Source: Solanum dulcamara
Taxonomy: Eukaryota; Streptophyta; Magnoliopsida; Solanales; Solanaceae
Reading direction: 5' to 3'
Assembly: GCF_947179165.1 (NCBI RefSeq)
Contig: NC_077243.1
Location: 5,574,001 to 5,638,000 of the forward strand
Length of the DNA: 64,000 nucleotides
Part shown: piece by piece, positions 36,469 through 49,100 of the stretch
Position numbering within the stretch: position 1 is the first letter of the stretch
Layout: every line of letters starts with the position of its first letter
Made by a program: the position numbers and the translations under genes
The notes under the pieces: model-generated
What the model was told of the DNA's origin: nothing
The model's input: only the letters and a program-made list of their open reading frames with translations
The model's database searches: none

Positions 36469-37105
36469 TACAGCTGTCAAAATAGGATGGTTCAATCTAA
36501 TCCTAAAGAGCTAACAAGTTAAATGGGTTAGGACGAGCTGACCCTTTTAACTAGAGGACCTATAAATAGCAGCCCAATCCAGTCCTAAGCGGGCTATGGG
36601 TTGGGACGGATTGGCCCTTCAATCAAAAGATGCACAACATTGGGTTCTTAGAAAGACTATCGAATATTGATGAACACAACAACAATACGTCAAAAAATTA
36701 CATATCTATGAGTTGCACACACTTTAGTGAAATACTTACAAAACAATAGTCAACACTTATAGGATTCATCAGAACAACATACATTACATGATCATTTTTT
36801 TCATAAACTAGACAAGAAAGGAGAAATGAAAACTTAGGCATAAACATAAAAATAAAAGAGGTCAAAGATTTATAATTATAATAACTTCAATTGCCTAGTT
36901 GCTGAAGATTTGACAAAATAAAACACTACTTAAAATATAATAAATATTTTTAAAATTGGGTTGGGCCTATGAGGCTGGCGAGCCAAATTAGGTTAGGCTA
37001 AAAAGTCTCATTCTTAAATGGGCTAAAAAAAATTAGTCCAACCCCACTTAATTCAAGGGTTGGGTTGGGCTGGCTTCACAGGTCAAGCCCATTTTGACAA
37101 CTTTA
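36469..37105. mobile_element. hAT-like non-autonomous element with 8-bp target-site duplication
   Basis: The 637-bp element starts TACAGCTGTCAAAATAGG and ends CCCATTTTGACAACTTTA, an imperfect 18-bp inverted repeat. It is flanked on both sides by ATACTTCC (36461-36468 and 37106-37113). Subterminal regions are rich in GGGTTGGG/GGCTGG motifs. It has no coding capacity. Confidence 0.88.
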
Positions 37106-38414
37106 ATACTTCCTATGTTTCAAAATAGTTGTCACGTTTCGCTTCTCGAAAATCAATTTGACTAATTTACAAAGTTAAATTTGACTAAATTAATTTAATA
37201 TTTTTAAATTAAAATTTGGATATTCAAAAACTATACGAAAAGTACTATAAGCTTCAATTTTTCTTATATCAATAAGATGAATCAATATATTTAATCTATA
37301 CAAATTATTAAATTAAAATTCTGAATTCATAAATTTCAAATTTAAATTTCTACTCTGTTAGTCCGAACTTAAAGTGAATACCTAATCCTGGGTGGGAACC
37401 AAAATAATAAAGTGTAATGTTAGTAATTTGAAGAGTCACATTGGCAATGTAAAGGGAACATGGACTCATGATACTGGACAATCCTCATTTCTTGAGTTAA
37501 TTTTGAGGTGAAATAAGAATCTGTCGCTGTCTCGGTTGTGCTATCGAAAACTCTGATGAAGTTTAGTTGAATATCCATTTTTATAATATAATATTAGAAT
37601 TAAGCGCATCCAATTCATGATTTATCAATATTGGGCCTCTATTAAACTGCTCACATTCTAGATATTCAGTCATATATGTATAGAGGAAGGGGGAAGAAGA
37701 GTCGCACATCGACAATGGGAAGAAAGTTTGGATTTTTTTTTAATTTTTTTTATTTTATAATCGTAGACAATCTTCACCTCTTAAAAAGTAGGCTAGTAAA
37801 AAAGAAAGTAGTAGTCAAATTAGGCGATGAGAACTTAAGGTGAGTGGAATGATAAAAGGCATCCACACGCACATGAGGATTCGTGCTAAATTAAATATAC
37901 TGCTTTTAGTAAAAAAAAGATTAACTGGGAAACGTATACTAAAAAGTGCATAATGGCAAAGGAATCTTTTTTAAAATATTAATAAATGTCAAAGCTTTTC
38001 CCAATTAATCAACAACAACGTAGGCCTATTGTGATCTCAAAGTGTAATACGGTTTGTCCTTTTTCTTTTTCTTCTCCTTCACTTCTTTTTTTCCCTTGTG
38101 ATTTTGGTGGCTCTCAGTACTTCACAATTAAAGTGCAATCAAAAAGGATGTCCAGGCCAGCATTATTCATTTAATTTCCAAACATAATCATTAAGCTTGA
38201 GAAGGATCCCATGATCTGTTAAATCAATGATTTTAGTACGCACTTCATCAATGCTTTATGGCCTTTTCATTTGTTTATAATTAGACGGAATAAGTTCTAA
38301 GTTGTGTGCTTCATTAGGTAACAACTTAGGTGGTAAAAATGTGGAAGCATTCGTATAGAATTGTGATCTCTGCATCAGTTTGGGTGTAACTCGACTTATT
38401 ATCTTTCACCAACA

Positions 38415-38415
<1 letters not shown>

Positions 38416-38454
<39 letters not shown>
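38416..38454. repeat. (TA)n microsatellite
   Basis: About 19 TA dinucleotides without interruption. Confidence 0.93.
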
Positions 38455-38455
<1 letters not shown>

Positions 38456-39067
38456 CAAATATGCTCTATGTTTCAATTTGATTGACCATTTTTATTTTTT
38501 AGTCCGTTTATAAAAAAATGACTCTTTCCCTTTTTAACAATTCTTTAATTTCAATTTTACATATCTTAATATCCAGACCACAAGATTCAAAAATCTTCTT
38601 TATTTCTTAAATTTCGTGTCAAGTTAAAATAAGTCAAACAACTTAAAACCGAACTTTGATCATCAAGATGGCTTCCACACATGCATAGGTAAAATAGATT
38701 AAATTTTTATAACAACAGTGTCCGAACCTACTTGCTTGTATCTCGCGGCTAATTAACTTCATGGAATACATGATATCTTTCATCACTACATGTTCACCAA
38801 GGCTTTGACAAATATATTTCATCAGTACATATACATGTCACTTGACTAATTAATTTTTGGATACTTATATTTTATCTGCACAAGTAACGAATAAGATAAC
38901 TTTGTTCACCAAGACTTAGGAAAATGACTAAAAATAGGGAGACCGGGGGATTCTTTCAACTATGGGACAGCGGGGTGCACCAACTTGTCTGCACCTTAAT
39001 TTTTAATATCATGAAATAACTATTATCTTTTACTATACAGAATAACTTTGTTCATCAAAGTTTTGAA

Positions 39068-39347
39068 CAGTGGCGGACTCAGAAATTTTATGAAGGGGGT
39101 TCAAAAAAATTAAACACGCTAATCGAAAAAAAATGTGCTTATTCGAATTCGAACTCGCGAGCTGAGACAAGTTAAAACAAAATATTGAACCCCATTTGCC
39201 ACTGAGCTAGTCATTTGGCTTATGCTCAGGGGGTTCAATGTTAAATATATACACATAAATTAAAAATTTTATCTTATATATACAGTGTAATTTTTTAACG
39301 AAGGGGGTTCGGATGAACCCCCTCAACATGCCTTGGGTCCGCCCCTG
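39068..39347. mobile_element. hAT MITE with perfect 8-bp target-site duplication
   Basis: It starts CAGTGGCGGACTCAG and ends TTGGGTCCGCCCCTG, inverted repeats typical of a very common Solanaceae hAT MITE. The flanks are GTTTTGAA on both sides (39060-39067 and 39348-39355). An inner GGGGGTTC / GAACCCCC pair adds hairpin potential. Length 280 bp. Confidence 0.92.
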
Positions 39348-40689
39348 GTTTTGAACACATGACTAGTTAGAAATAGAAATTTACAGCAACGGTGAAGAGA
39401 CAGCTGAGAAAAGAAAAGGATAAGTGAAAGACATTGAAAAGAAATTGAAGAAGGGATAAGAACAAATACTTTTGTTTCATATAAATGTATGTTACTCTCT
39501 TAATCCTTGGCGTATTGTTTTTCAAAATCAAAGGCAATAATGGCAACAATATAATAGAGCGCCAATAATGCATGCATTTCAATTATTCAATATTGGTGGG
39601 ATCTCCACGCCTTCCACTTTAATTTGGCTTTCTTATTTTTACGTGAATAGTAAGTCAAACATATATATATATATATATATATATACAAATTCTCTATAAT
39701 CAAATATTAGAGAAATTCTTTATTAAAAAAATGACAAGATATGTATGGGTAATAGCTAGTTTTTCCAAATATTTCCTCTAAATCAATATTCCAAGGCTTT
39801 TTAAAGTACTGATGTTTATTTATACTTGCATCTTTTCAATATTAAATAAATCACATTTATTTTATTTGTACTAAAATAATATTTCAACAAAAAAAAATTA
39901 ATCGAATCCCCTTTATTACACGGCGGAAGCATATTCCAGATGAAGGGCTTTATAATAAATATAACAGCTTTAATTTGAGTATAACATTAAGTGGAAACAA
40001 TATATTAAATTAAACGTTAATAATGCAGTGAATCTTTGTTAATGAATAGTATATCTATAGCTTTCCGCAGTCTACAATGTACGTAGTCACATTAAGCAAG
40101 TACTGTAATACGGTTTGTCTTTAGTCTTTCTTAATTATTCTCCTTCTTTATTTTATCATTATTTCTTCTCTTTTTTTCCTACAATTTTGGTGGTTCTCAT
40201 TTCTCATTGCATCCACCATTTAAAGAGTGACAACTCCAATGAAAAAAGAAAACATTGCCATAATTAATTTCCAGACATACTCATTAAACAAAAGAATATA
40301 TAAAGAACTGACTTGTCATATTAATATTAATAATATATTAGTGGATCAATGTTTTTTTTGAAAAAAAAAAAAGTTTAATCTTAAGGAATATATCATTTCT
40401 CTTCCGCCTAGTTTGGTAAAAAAAATTAATATATATATATACCACTATCATATAGCAAATCCCTAAAGATATGCGGAATCGTATAGGGCTAGTACTAGAA
40501 ACTTGCATTATGGAGGGGATATATACCAACAAAAACAATAATTACACCCAGGTGGAGATCTATATTGATGGTACGGGTGTCACGCCATCCGTGGTTTCGA
40601 TTGAAAATTTTTATATATATATATATATTTGTGTATATATTTATAAGGAAAATATAAATATTAAAGGTGATTTTCTTAAAAATAATGAG

Positions 40690-40775
40690 TCTTGTGGTAT
40701 TAGTGGTTAAAGTTCAATTTTGACATCATACGAATGCAAGTTCGAGTCCTGCTATGAGGTGTATTTTCTTTAAAA
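40690..40775 (+). mobile_element. SINE-like segment
   Basis: GTCTTGTGGTATTAGTGGTTAA resembles an A-box region and GCAAGTTCGAGTCCTGC a good B-box, followed by an A-rich stretch. No clear target duplication. It could be a SINE head fragment. Confidence 0.45.
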
Positions 40776-43300
40776 AAAATTATCATGCAAGACATCATTA
40801 ACTAATTTATTGTAAAAAGAATTGTGAATAAGTAGATTACAACCTAGACCTCTTGTAAGTAAAATCTTAACTAAACCAACAAAACAAGTCTAAGTTTTGT
40901 ATTCAAATTTTTTAATAAATATTAAGTATTATCTTACTCTATATTAGAGTTTTTGCCATTAGTTACTGTTCAAAACAGTGTGGCACCCAAAAATTCTAAA
41001 TCCTGAATCCGCTTTTAATTACATCTCAATCTCAATTAAATGAGTTAGGTCGACTATATGAATTTCTACTTTCGTTTAAGCTTATTATATTATATATCTT
41101 CATCACATTAGGTATTATGAGAATTCATCATATAGTAAATTTTATGTTGACCGGATCAGCTTGCTTATAGCAATCTTTCTTTCTTTATCCGAACTTGACA
41201 CTAGTATGCAAGCTCGCACAAACAGAGTTGTATGAAATGACATTGAAAAGACTTATTACTGATTGAGGAATAAAACACAAGGTAAAGAACAAATGCTCGC
41301 ATGCCTGATGAGATATGAATGGTTCTAATAGCTCTATGTTTCATTGTTTTTTTAGAATCACAGGCTAAAGAATTAAGATGTAACAAAGTTTCTTTATTAA
41401 GAGAACTGTCATTTCAAATGCACAGGTCCTTCTAATTAATAATTCTTGTCTGGTTATAGAATTTTAGGGGTAGGAAATATAGAGTATAGACCTGCTTTTT
41501 TTCACATGGAAAACAGCAAGAATACTTATCATGAGTTCTTGAAACAAGTTGGATTAGAGTGGCAATAATTCTCCTGAATAATTTATTTTTTTCATTCTCA
41601 ATGAATTTTTTATTAGACTCAAAATTTGAAATTTATTGTTACGTTCTTTAATAATTATTTCAAGTTAATGTACAATAATAACTCAGTAACTCACAATCAA
41701 ATATTTAATAAAATTTTTAATGCATATATAATTTAAATAAAAGTTGTTATATCTATTCACGTTGAACTTGTACGTTATGTTCTTTGAATTCACAATTGAA
41801 TATTACTATTTTTCACTTTTTACAACTTAAACAGTTGATAATTCTTTTATTCTTCTCTGGAGTGAACAATAAAATGAGCATCAATTCTAGCTACAAAGTT
41901 GACAAAAATTAGCAGCTCGTAGGACTATAGTAGTGTATGCTATTTTACGATACGTACCTAATATCGGTCCAAAACGTTAGGCTCAAGCTTGTCTTGTTAC
42001 ACCTTTATTCATTTCTTCATCTACTCAGAGTTAGAAGTTCTTTTTGTGTGTGTGAGTGTGATAGGGAGGGGTTCATCGGGTGACCATAATTATATTGGAG
42101 TCCAACTAAATTCGAATTTGAGCTGAGAAGTCACACATTGAGAATAAAGTACTCCCTGATAAAAATAATTCTGTATCCAGAAAAACTCGAACCCAAAATT
42201 TATTAGTAAGAATGAACGAATATTGAATTACCACTCCACCTCGAAAGATTTAGAAGTTATTCTCATCATCATCATGAAAAGAATGAAAAGGACAAACACA
42301 AAACTGCAAGGGTAGGCACCAAGTCTCAAACTGGCTAGTTCACTTATAGTGATGCCAATCCCACTAATCAACAATTAGAAGCCCATCATTTTTGTTGGGC
42401 TGCCATATTAAAGGCCCAATTTTTCGTCAACTCAACTCCAATGCAATATTTCCAATTTCCTCTAATAATTTTTTAGAGGGAAATAAACTTGAGATTAAAT
42501 ATTTCAAGTCGGATTTCATATAAATTTGAACTTTGATGCTACATTATAGAAGATTATGTTGGGAATTCACTAGTGAACAATAAATTAAATATAACACATA
42601 TAATGCATCAAAAGTTAGCTAAATTTTTAAAAAAATCAAACACTCCTTCCCCCTTCTTTATTGGATTTGAAATATCAAAATCTAACTTACAAATTTTGAG
42701 ATATGAACTTTAGACGTCGATAATTCAACTATCAAATTATATTAATCATTGATTCAATTATAAATTAAGACAATAACATGTAGTATTGCTTAATTATAAT
42801 TTAATAACAGGAATATTAAGTATAAAAGACACATGTCAGTGGATGATCAATCATCCCTTTCGGTACTCAAGTATCCAATATTTCTCAATACGCTTCTTGC
42901 TTTATACCACATATGCACTAAAAATTTGAAGACCCAATGAAAATCACGTATAAACCTTCTCCCCTCTTCCAATTTATCTCAGATTAATTAATCAAAGTCA
43001 TGTGTCATATTTTAATTGGTTATTTTGTGGAATTAATATGAATAAACTCTACGCACTATGTTTTATTCACTCTAGTTAAAATGTGCCAAATAATATATTT
43101 TGATATGGGCTAAAGATTCTTGTCAAAAAAAAAAGAAAAAAATACACCTAATAGATCAATTATAAAACTATTTATTCAATTTGGACTCAATCTAAATTAT
43201 TTATCCTTAATAGACTCATGACTCAAAATAATTACCCTCTTACCCTTTTTTTTTAATTTTGCGTATGACGTCATGTTGATGTCAGCATCATTGCTCCTCT

Positions 43301-43686
43301 TTGATACCATCAGAATATATTATACTCTAGTGGTATCAAATAGTTTCTTTTTGATACCATCAATATATAATATACTCTGATGGTATCAAGCAGCTTCGCT
43401 GAAACACTGTCTCTTCCTTCTTGATACCATCAGAGTATATATATATATATATATACATACTCTCATAGTATCAAACGTGTATTTATATTAGTGCTCCTTT
43501 CCTTATTCCTCTTTGATACCATCAGGATATGTTATACTTTGATGGTATCAAGCAATTTATCAAACAGTTTTTTCTTGATACCATCAGAATATAATATACT
43601 CTGATGGTATAAAAAAGGAAGAGACAATGTTTTAGCTAAACTACTTGATATCATCAGAATATATTATATACTCTCATGGTATTAAA
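43301..43686. repeat. array of six related palindromes
   Basis: Six units of about 38-54 bases at 43301-43339, 43351-43389, 43421-43474, 43513-43551, 43575-43612 and 43645-43686. Each is TTGATACCATCAG, a TA-rich middle, then CTGATGGTATCAA, so each folds on itself. Unit 3 is expanded by a TA run. The spacer between units 2 and 3 is roughly the reverse complement of the spacer between units 5 and 6 (both carry a CTGTCTCTTCCTT-like core). The array therefore also has larger-scale inverted symmetry. Confidence 0.85.
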
Positions 43687-44596
43687 TACGCGAATAATTA
43701 AAACTAAGGGGTATGAAAATAATAAAGTATCTAATGATAAATAATTTTTTTTGGGTATAACAATAATTATCCCAAAAAATATAGGTTAAAGATCTAACCG
43801 AAATAAAGTCGAGTTAAAGTGCGTGAAAAAAATGAAGCCTTTATTCTTGTCTTGTACACGTGGCATCCATACGCTTACTCCATCCGAAGGAATACTGAGA
43901 AGAGACCTCTTCTTTTAACCCTTAGGTTTTTCCTTTTTACTCATAAAATTGGAATCCGATCGAAATTTTTCTAACATCGCCGGCGTCGCCTGCATTTTGT
44001 TGTTAGAGCTCAGAAATTTCTGATTCAAGTTCATAATTCCTTTTCGTAGAGGTATCAGAACGCAGAAAATAGCCTAATTTTTCTCCAATTTTGTTGTTAT
44101 AATGTCGATTATATCTCTTTTTTTTCCCGCTGAAATGTGTTATTTTGTTGTCTACAAGCTATTTTCTGCCTTCGTTGTCCACAGTTATGTGGGTGTAGGG
44201 TTAGGGTTTTGCAGTATTAGCAATTGGTTTTATGAAATTTAGGCTTAATCGGAGCTGCATTGATACTCGGCTGTTATGTCTGAATGTTGTTTTTCTTCCA
44301 TTTTTTTTTGTGTGTGTGTTTGGAACTCTGGATTTCCTTGCATTGTCTTTTAGAATGTGACCACCTCATAGCTCAAACATTTTGTTGTTGTACCCGGATC
44401 CCACTTGTGCGATTATACTATGTTGTTGTTGTATGGTATTCAAATGTTAGTAATCTATTTCGTGGTAGAGACTTGAAATCTGTATTTATAGACTGATTTT
44501 TCAGCTGTAAGAATGTACAGAGGCCAATGGGCTCCGAGTCGGTAGTTAGTAATGTTCTCCTTACCATATTCTTAAGTATTTAAAATCAAGTGCACG

Positions 44597-44838
44597 CAAT
44601 GTTGTCAAAGGCGAGGTTAAGCCCTGAAGCGAGGCTCAAAACGTATTTCGCTTTATTGTAAATCTTTTTTCCAATTTGTTGGTTCATATATTTGTCATTC
44701 ATACTTATAATTATTTGTTTTGATCTAAACATATATATTTGTGCTTTTTCACTTTGCACCTTTTTTCAGTAATGCCCACGCTTTATTTGTGCTTATAGCC
44801 CCAATGGACCATAGAGCTTTTTGCATTTGATAACACCG
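44597..44838. mobile_element. hAT-like MITE
   Basis: It starts CAATGTTGTCAAAGGC and ends GCATTTGATAACACCG, which are inverted repeats. The flanks AGTGCACG (44589-44596) and AGTGCACA (44839-44846) are an 8-bp duplication with one difference. 242 bp, non-coding, in the predicted leader intron of the FDM gene. Confidence 0.78.
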
Positions 44839-45424
44839 AGTGCACAAAGAACTTATACCCTCTCCAAAAGGCTTATGGTTGTGTTTAGTTCATGCTGTCT
44901 GTTAAGGTTATGCATTAGTTTATCAAGTAACCATGAACCACCCTTGATATTTTGACAAGATTTTACACTTCTGATAAAACTCTTATTTTACTTTATTTTG
45001 AGATATATTTCTCCAAATGGAATTTTAATCTACTTGTGTTACTTCCTTTTCATTTTCAAGTTCTAAACTTCTAGTTTAGAGTTGTTTCAAATCCTATTAT
45101 GCATCATCAAAGTGCTAATTGGACGGCTTTCACTGATAGCGTTGGTAGTTTTGAGTTTCAGCTTCTATAACATGTGTAGAGCTACATAGATCACTAAATA
45201 AATTTGTTGATTCATCCTCTAAAATAATTCTGACTACTACTAGGAATTTTAAATCAGAGTAATTGGAAATAGTGTACTTTAATTGTTCCGAGATAGTACA
45301 TTTAGGAAATTGGTTCTAACCAACATAGATTCACAGAATCTACTTCTTACACTAAATTTTTAGAACTAATCACCACATAAAAATTATTTAGATCTAAATG
45401 TTAATGCCCTTGCACACCTAAGGA

Positions 45425-45660
45425 AACAAGGGTCTTTCAGAAACAACCTCTCTACCTCCATGAGTTGGGTTTATAGTCTACGTACACTCTATCCTTCTCT
45501 TGTTGTTTTGCCTCGGTATCTTATTATCTTGTTGTTGCTTATATTTGTTGATATTACCTCTTTTAAACTGTTTTTTCAGCCGAGTGTCTTTTGGAAATCA
45601 CCTCCCTATCTTCTCTAAGATAGGGGTAAGTTCTGCGTACACTCTACTATGTCATTCAAA
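45425..45660 (+). repeat. two worn copies of the dispersed SINE-tail repeat
   Basis: AGGGTCTTTCAGAAACAACC..CTACGTACACTCTATCC at 45425-45505, and GTCTTTTGGAAATCACCTCC..TTCTGCGTACACTCTAC at 45580-45660. They are separated by a TTGTTG-rich stretch. Same family as 24697-24815. Confidence 0.6.
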
Positions 45661-45855
45661 ATACCCTTTTATATTCAACTAGTAGTATCTATTGTCCATA
45701 ATTTAATGATGTATTTCGGTGGTGTTGTTTCATTTAAAGTTAGTGTTTTGTCTCTTTCAGTTTACTGGCAACACTTTAATTTTGTACTTTGTTGCGGACA
45801 GTTTCAGTATATTAGCTGATTTCTACCTGTGCTGTAGGCTACTTATAACATCTTC

Positions 45856-46070
45856 AGCTACAATTCAAGTCCTTTAAGCTGCTTGTTCTAAAGCTTCTAC
45901 ATATTAACTGATTAAAGCATGCTATTTGTACCATATTCAGCTATGATTCAAGTCCTCTTAGTTGCTTGTGCCATTGTTTCTGCATATTAACTGCCTTTTA
46001 CATGCGCTGTAGGCAATTTTTAACATCTTCAGCTATGATTCTATTCCTCTAAGTTGCTTTTTTAAGATTT
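45856..46070. repeat. three imperfect tandem copies, about 80-95 bp
   Basis: ATCTTCAGCTACAATTCAAG, TATTCAGCTATGATTCAAG and ATCTTCAGCTATGATTCTAT mark the copies. Each is followed by CCTCTTAGTTGCTT-like sequence and, in two, by GCATATTAACTG. Located just before the first coding exon of the FDM gene. Confidence 0.6.
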
Positions 46071-46158
46071 AGCTTGATTTGCCTTGATATTTGTTTGTAT
46101 TATCAATTATGTACATTCCTTAGAATTAACTCTTGTTTTTTTAAAAAAAATAATCCAG

Positions 46159-49100
46159 ATGAGCAGCAGCTCAGGCGAAGAATCAGATTTGAGTGACTCT
46201 GAGATTTATGAGTTCAAAGAGAAACCTTATGAAGAATTAAGAACTGGAAAACTGAAAGTGAAGGGTCCAAATGGGTCCCTTAGATGTCCCTTCTGTGCAG
46301 GGAAGAAAAAGCAAGACTACAAGTACAAAGACCTTCTTCAACATGCTACAGGGGTTGGCAAGGGTTCTGCTAACCGAAGTGCTAAACAGAAGGCAAACCA
46401 TTTAGCACTTGCAAAGTATCTGGAAACAGACCTAGGGAATGAGGCTGAGCCAACAGTTAAACGTGCTGTGACACCAGAGCGTTCAGAACCTGAAAAAGAT
46501 GAACTGTTTTTTTGGCCTTGGACTGGAGTTGTCGTTAATGTATCAAAGGAAACAGCAAATGGAAGATCTCTAGATGACAAGGAGTCTTGGCTAAAAAGGT
46601 TTTCCATGTATATGCCTTTGGAAGTTAAGCTTTTCTGTGATGACCAAGCAAGAGTCTCCGAAGCTGTTTTGAGATTTAATAGTGATTGGACTGGTTTTAA
46701 GGGTGCAATGGAGTTTGAGAAGTCCTTCGAAGCCTCTCACTGCAGCAAACAAGAATGGAAATCCCATAGAAGTTGCCCTGGTCCAAATTTATATGGATGG
46801 GTTGCTCGAGAAGATGATTATATAGCAGAAGGGGCTGTAGGAGAATATCTGCGAGAGAAGGGGGAGCTGAAGACTATCTCGGACCTTATTAAAGAAGAAA
46901 CACAGGGTAGAAAGGAAGTTGTAGCGAATCTAGCCAATGAAATTGACATGAAAAATGAAAATCTGGATGAGCTGCAGACAAAATTCAACTTGAATACACT
47001 GTCTCTTCGTCAGATGCTTGAGGAGAAAGACATGCTACACCGTTCTTTTTTTGAAGGTTTTTAGTTGCAAACTTTTCTTTTTTTATTATATGGTCTGCAG
47101 ATGATGTATGAAATTTATGTTTTTTATTTTATGTCCCTGCCATGTATCTGATAGGTAGAATGCTTAGATGTGACATTATAAAGTTCCTTTTCTGTTTCAT
47201 TTACTCTAAAATTAGCTTATTTCATTTGTTACGACGAAAGGGATTTGCTAGAGCTTGTCTCTTGAAAATGGTTCTCTTTAATATGTAAGTAACTTTAAGC
47301 ATCCTTGATTTGACAAAGATCACAAGCTAAAGAGAGGAAAGTGCCACTAGTTTCTTAAGTATAACTAGAGTGTACTTGGTGCAGAATCAAGGAAGATGCA
47401 ACGCCTTGCACGTGAGCATGTACAGAAGGTCCTGATGGAGCAAGAAATGTTAAGCTTAGAGTTGGAGAGCAAGAAGAAGAAGCTTGATTCTTGGGGCAGA
47501 GAACTGAATAAACGTGAAGCCTTGACTGAGCGAGAAAAGCAAAAGCTTGACGAGGAGAAGAAACAGGTATTAAATTCCAGCATGAGTTATAATTATATAT
47601 AAATACTTCTATTTATCATGATAGAGCAGCAATGGTTTACATTATTTTGGCGTTCAGCTCGCTTGTGGCTATATTATGTGGGTAGAATGTAACTTTGGAG
47701 CTTCTGGTCCCCTAAAGCCAACTCTTTCGAACTATAATGTGTTGAATTTTATTTTGTTGATTCAGAATGATGTGAGAAATTCAGCACTTCAAATGGCCTC
47801 TGTGGAACAAAGAAAAGCTGATGAAAATGTCTTGAGACTGGTTGAAGAACAAAAGGTATCATTCATAATCATGTTTCTTCCCCTCTGCCTCTCTGACTCT
47901 CTTTCATGTGTTTGCGTGTGTGTATTTATTTTTTAAGCAAGGATATTTCTGCATATTGTTCTTGCAAAACCTGCAAGTTGGGGTTTCTGCTATTGTTGTT
48001 GGCACCAAGTAAGCAGAGCTTTACTCATGTTGATGTTGAATATCCAGAGGGAAAAGGAGGAAGCCTTGAAAAAGATTCTTGAACTAGAGAGGGACATTGA
48101 TGCCAAGCAAAAACTGGAAATGGAAATAGCAGAACTTAAAGGAAAACTAGAGGTTATGAAGCACCTTGGAGGCAATGACGATGCAGCTGTACAGAATAAG
48201 ATTAAAGAGATGAATGAGGAGCTGAAAGATAAAATGGAGGAGATGGATGGTATGGAGTCCCTAAACCAGACTCTCCTGTTGAAGGAGCGCCAAAGTAATG
48301 ATGAGTTGCAAGATGCACGGCGCACATTGAAAGAGGTATGATATTTGGTATCAATTGTATCAAGATTTTCAATTACTTTTATGTAGTCAAAACCTTGTTG
48401 GATCCATACAACCATCTGTTGGTGATGTAGTTTCTTGTTGTAACATTCTATTACTTATCATGCTGAGTTGTTTGCGATAATCCTCTCTTTAGGGATTCCT
48501 TGAGGTATTGACCAGTGCACGAGCCCATATTGGGGTAAAAAGAATGGGGGAAATTGATTCAAAGGCCTTCCAGAATGCATTAAAGCAGAAGTTTCCAGCT
48601 CAGGAAGCTGAAATCAAGGCCGTAGAACTTCTCTCTCTCTGGCAGGAAAAAATAAAAGACCCTGACTGGCATCCCTTTAAAACAATCATGATTGATGAGT
48701 CGAATGTGGAGGTTTGTTCTTTGATTTGGCTATTTCAGTTTCTCTCTTTTTCTGCCAATTTAGTTCCTTCTGTTACGAGTTATATATGGTAAGAAGAGTT
48801 TTGAGGTCAAGGACTCAGGAGTCGGGACACTTCTCTTTCTCTTAGCTTCCAAGGTCGTCCATATTTGTTTCTTTTTTATTTGCATCTGGTCAATGTGGAA
48901 GAGCTTCAGTAAAGGGCAAAGTGTGCTGCTACTGCTTAAATGTTAGATAGTAAGCAATTTTAACCTTTTGCTATTTACGAGCGAAGTACACCCTGCAAAC
49001 CCCTCTGCACAAGGGCCACAGTGGATCTCTCCCACATTTTCTGCTGTGACCTGATACCCTAACCTTATGGTTGGAGATGGAGGTTCTGTCACACTTGGTC

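Larger units (their letters stand above)
35335..43900. other. 8.5-kb intergenic region, repeat-rich
   Basis: No supported gene. It contains the aquaporin promoter, a worn SINE-tail repeat (35862-35945), a hAT-like MITE with target duplication (36469-37105), TA microsatellites (38416-38454, 39658-39686), a hAT MITE with perfect duplication (39068-39347), a SINE-like segment (40690-40770) and a six-palindrome array (43301-43686). The rest is AT-rich without coding signal. Confidence 0.65.
43930..46158 (+). other. leader exon and long 5' intron of the FDM gene (predicted)
   Basis: GC-richer sequence around 43970-44000, a possible donor GTATCA near 44052 and an acceptor AATCCAG directly before the ATG at 46159 suggest an untranslated first exon and a 2.1-kb leader intron. 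The intron would contain a hAT-like MITE (44597-44838), two worn SINE-tail copies and an imperfect three-copy repeat (45856-46070). The exon start is not defined. Confidence 0.5.

Noticed and set aside
40471..40710. 79-codon frame starting MRNRIGLVLE
   Set aside because: The second half is a TA-microsatellite translation (YIYIYICVYIY) and there is no domain.
43301..43686. miRNA precursor
   Set aside because: The stems are about 15 bp with a TA-rich loop and are repeated six times, unlike a plant pre-miRNA with a single long stem.
46338..46607. 89-codon frame antisense to the FDM gene
   Set aside because: It lies fully inside a real coding exon on the other strand, with no family resemblance.
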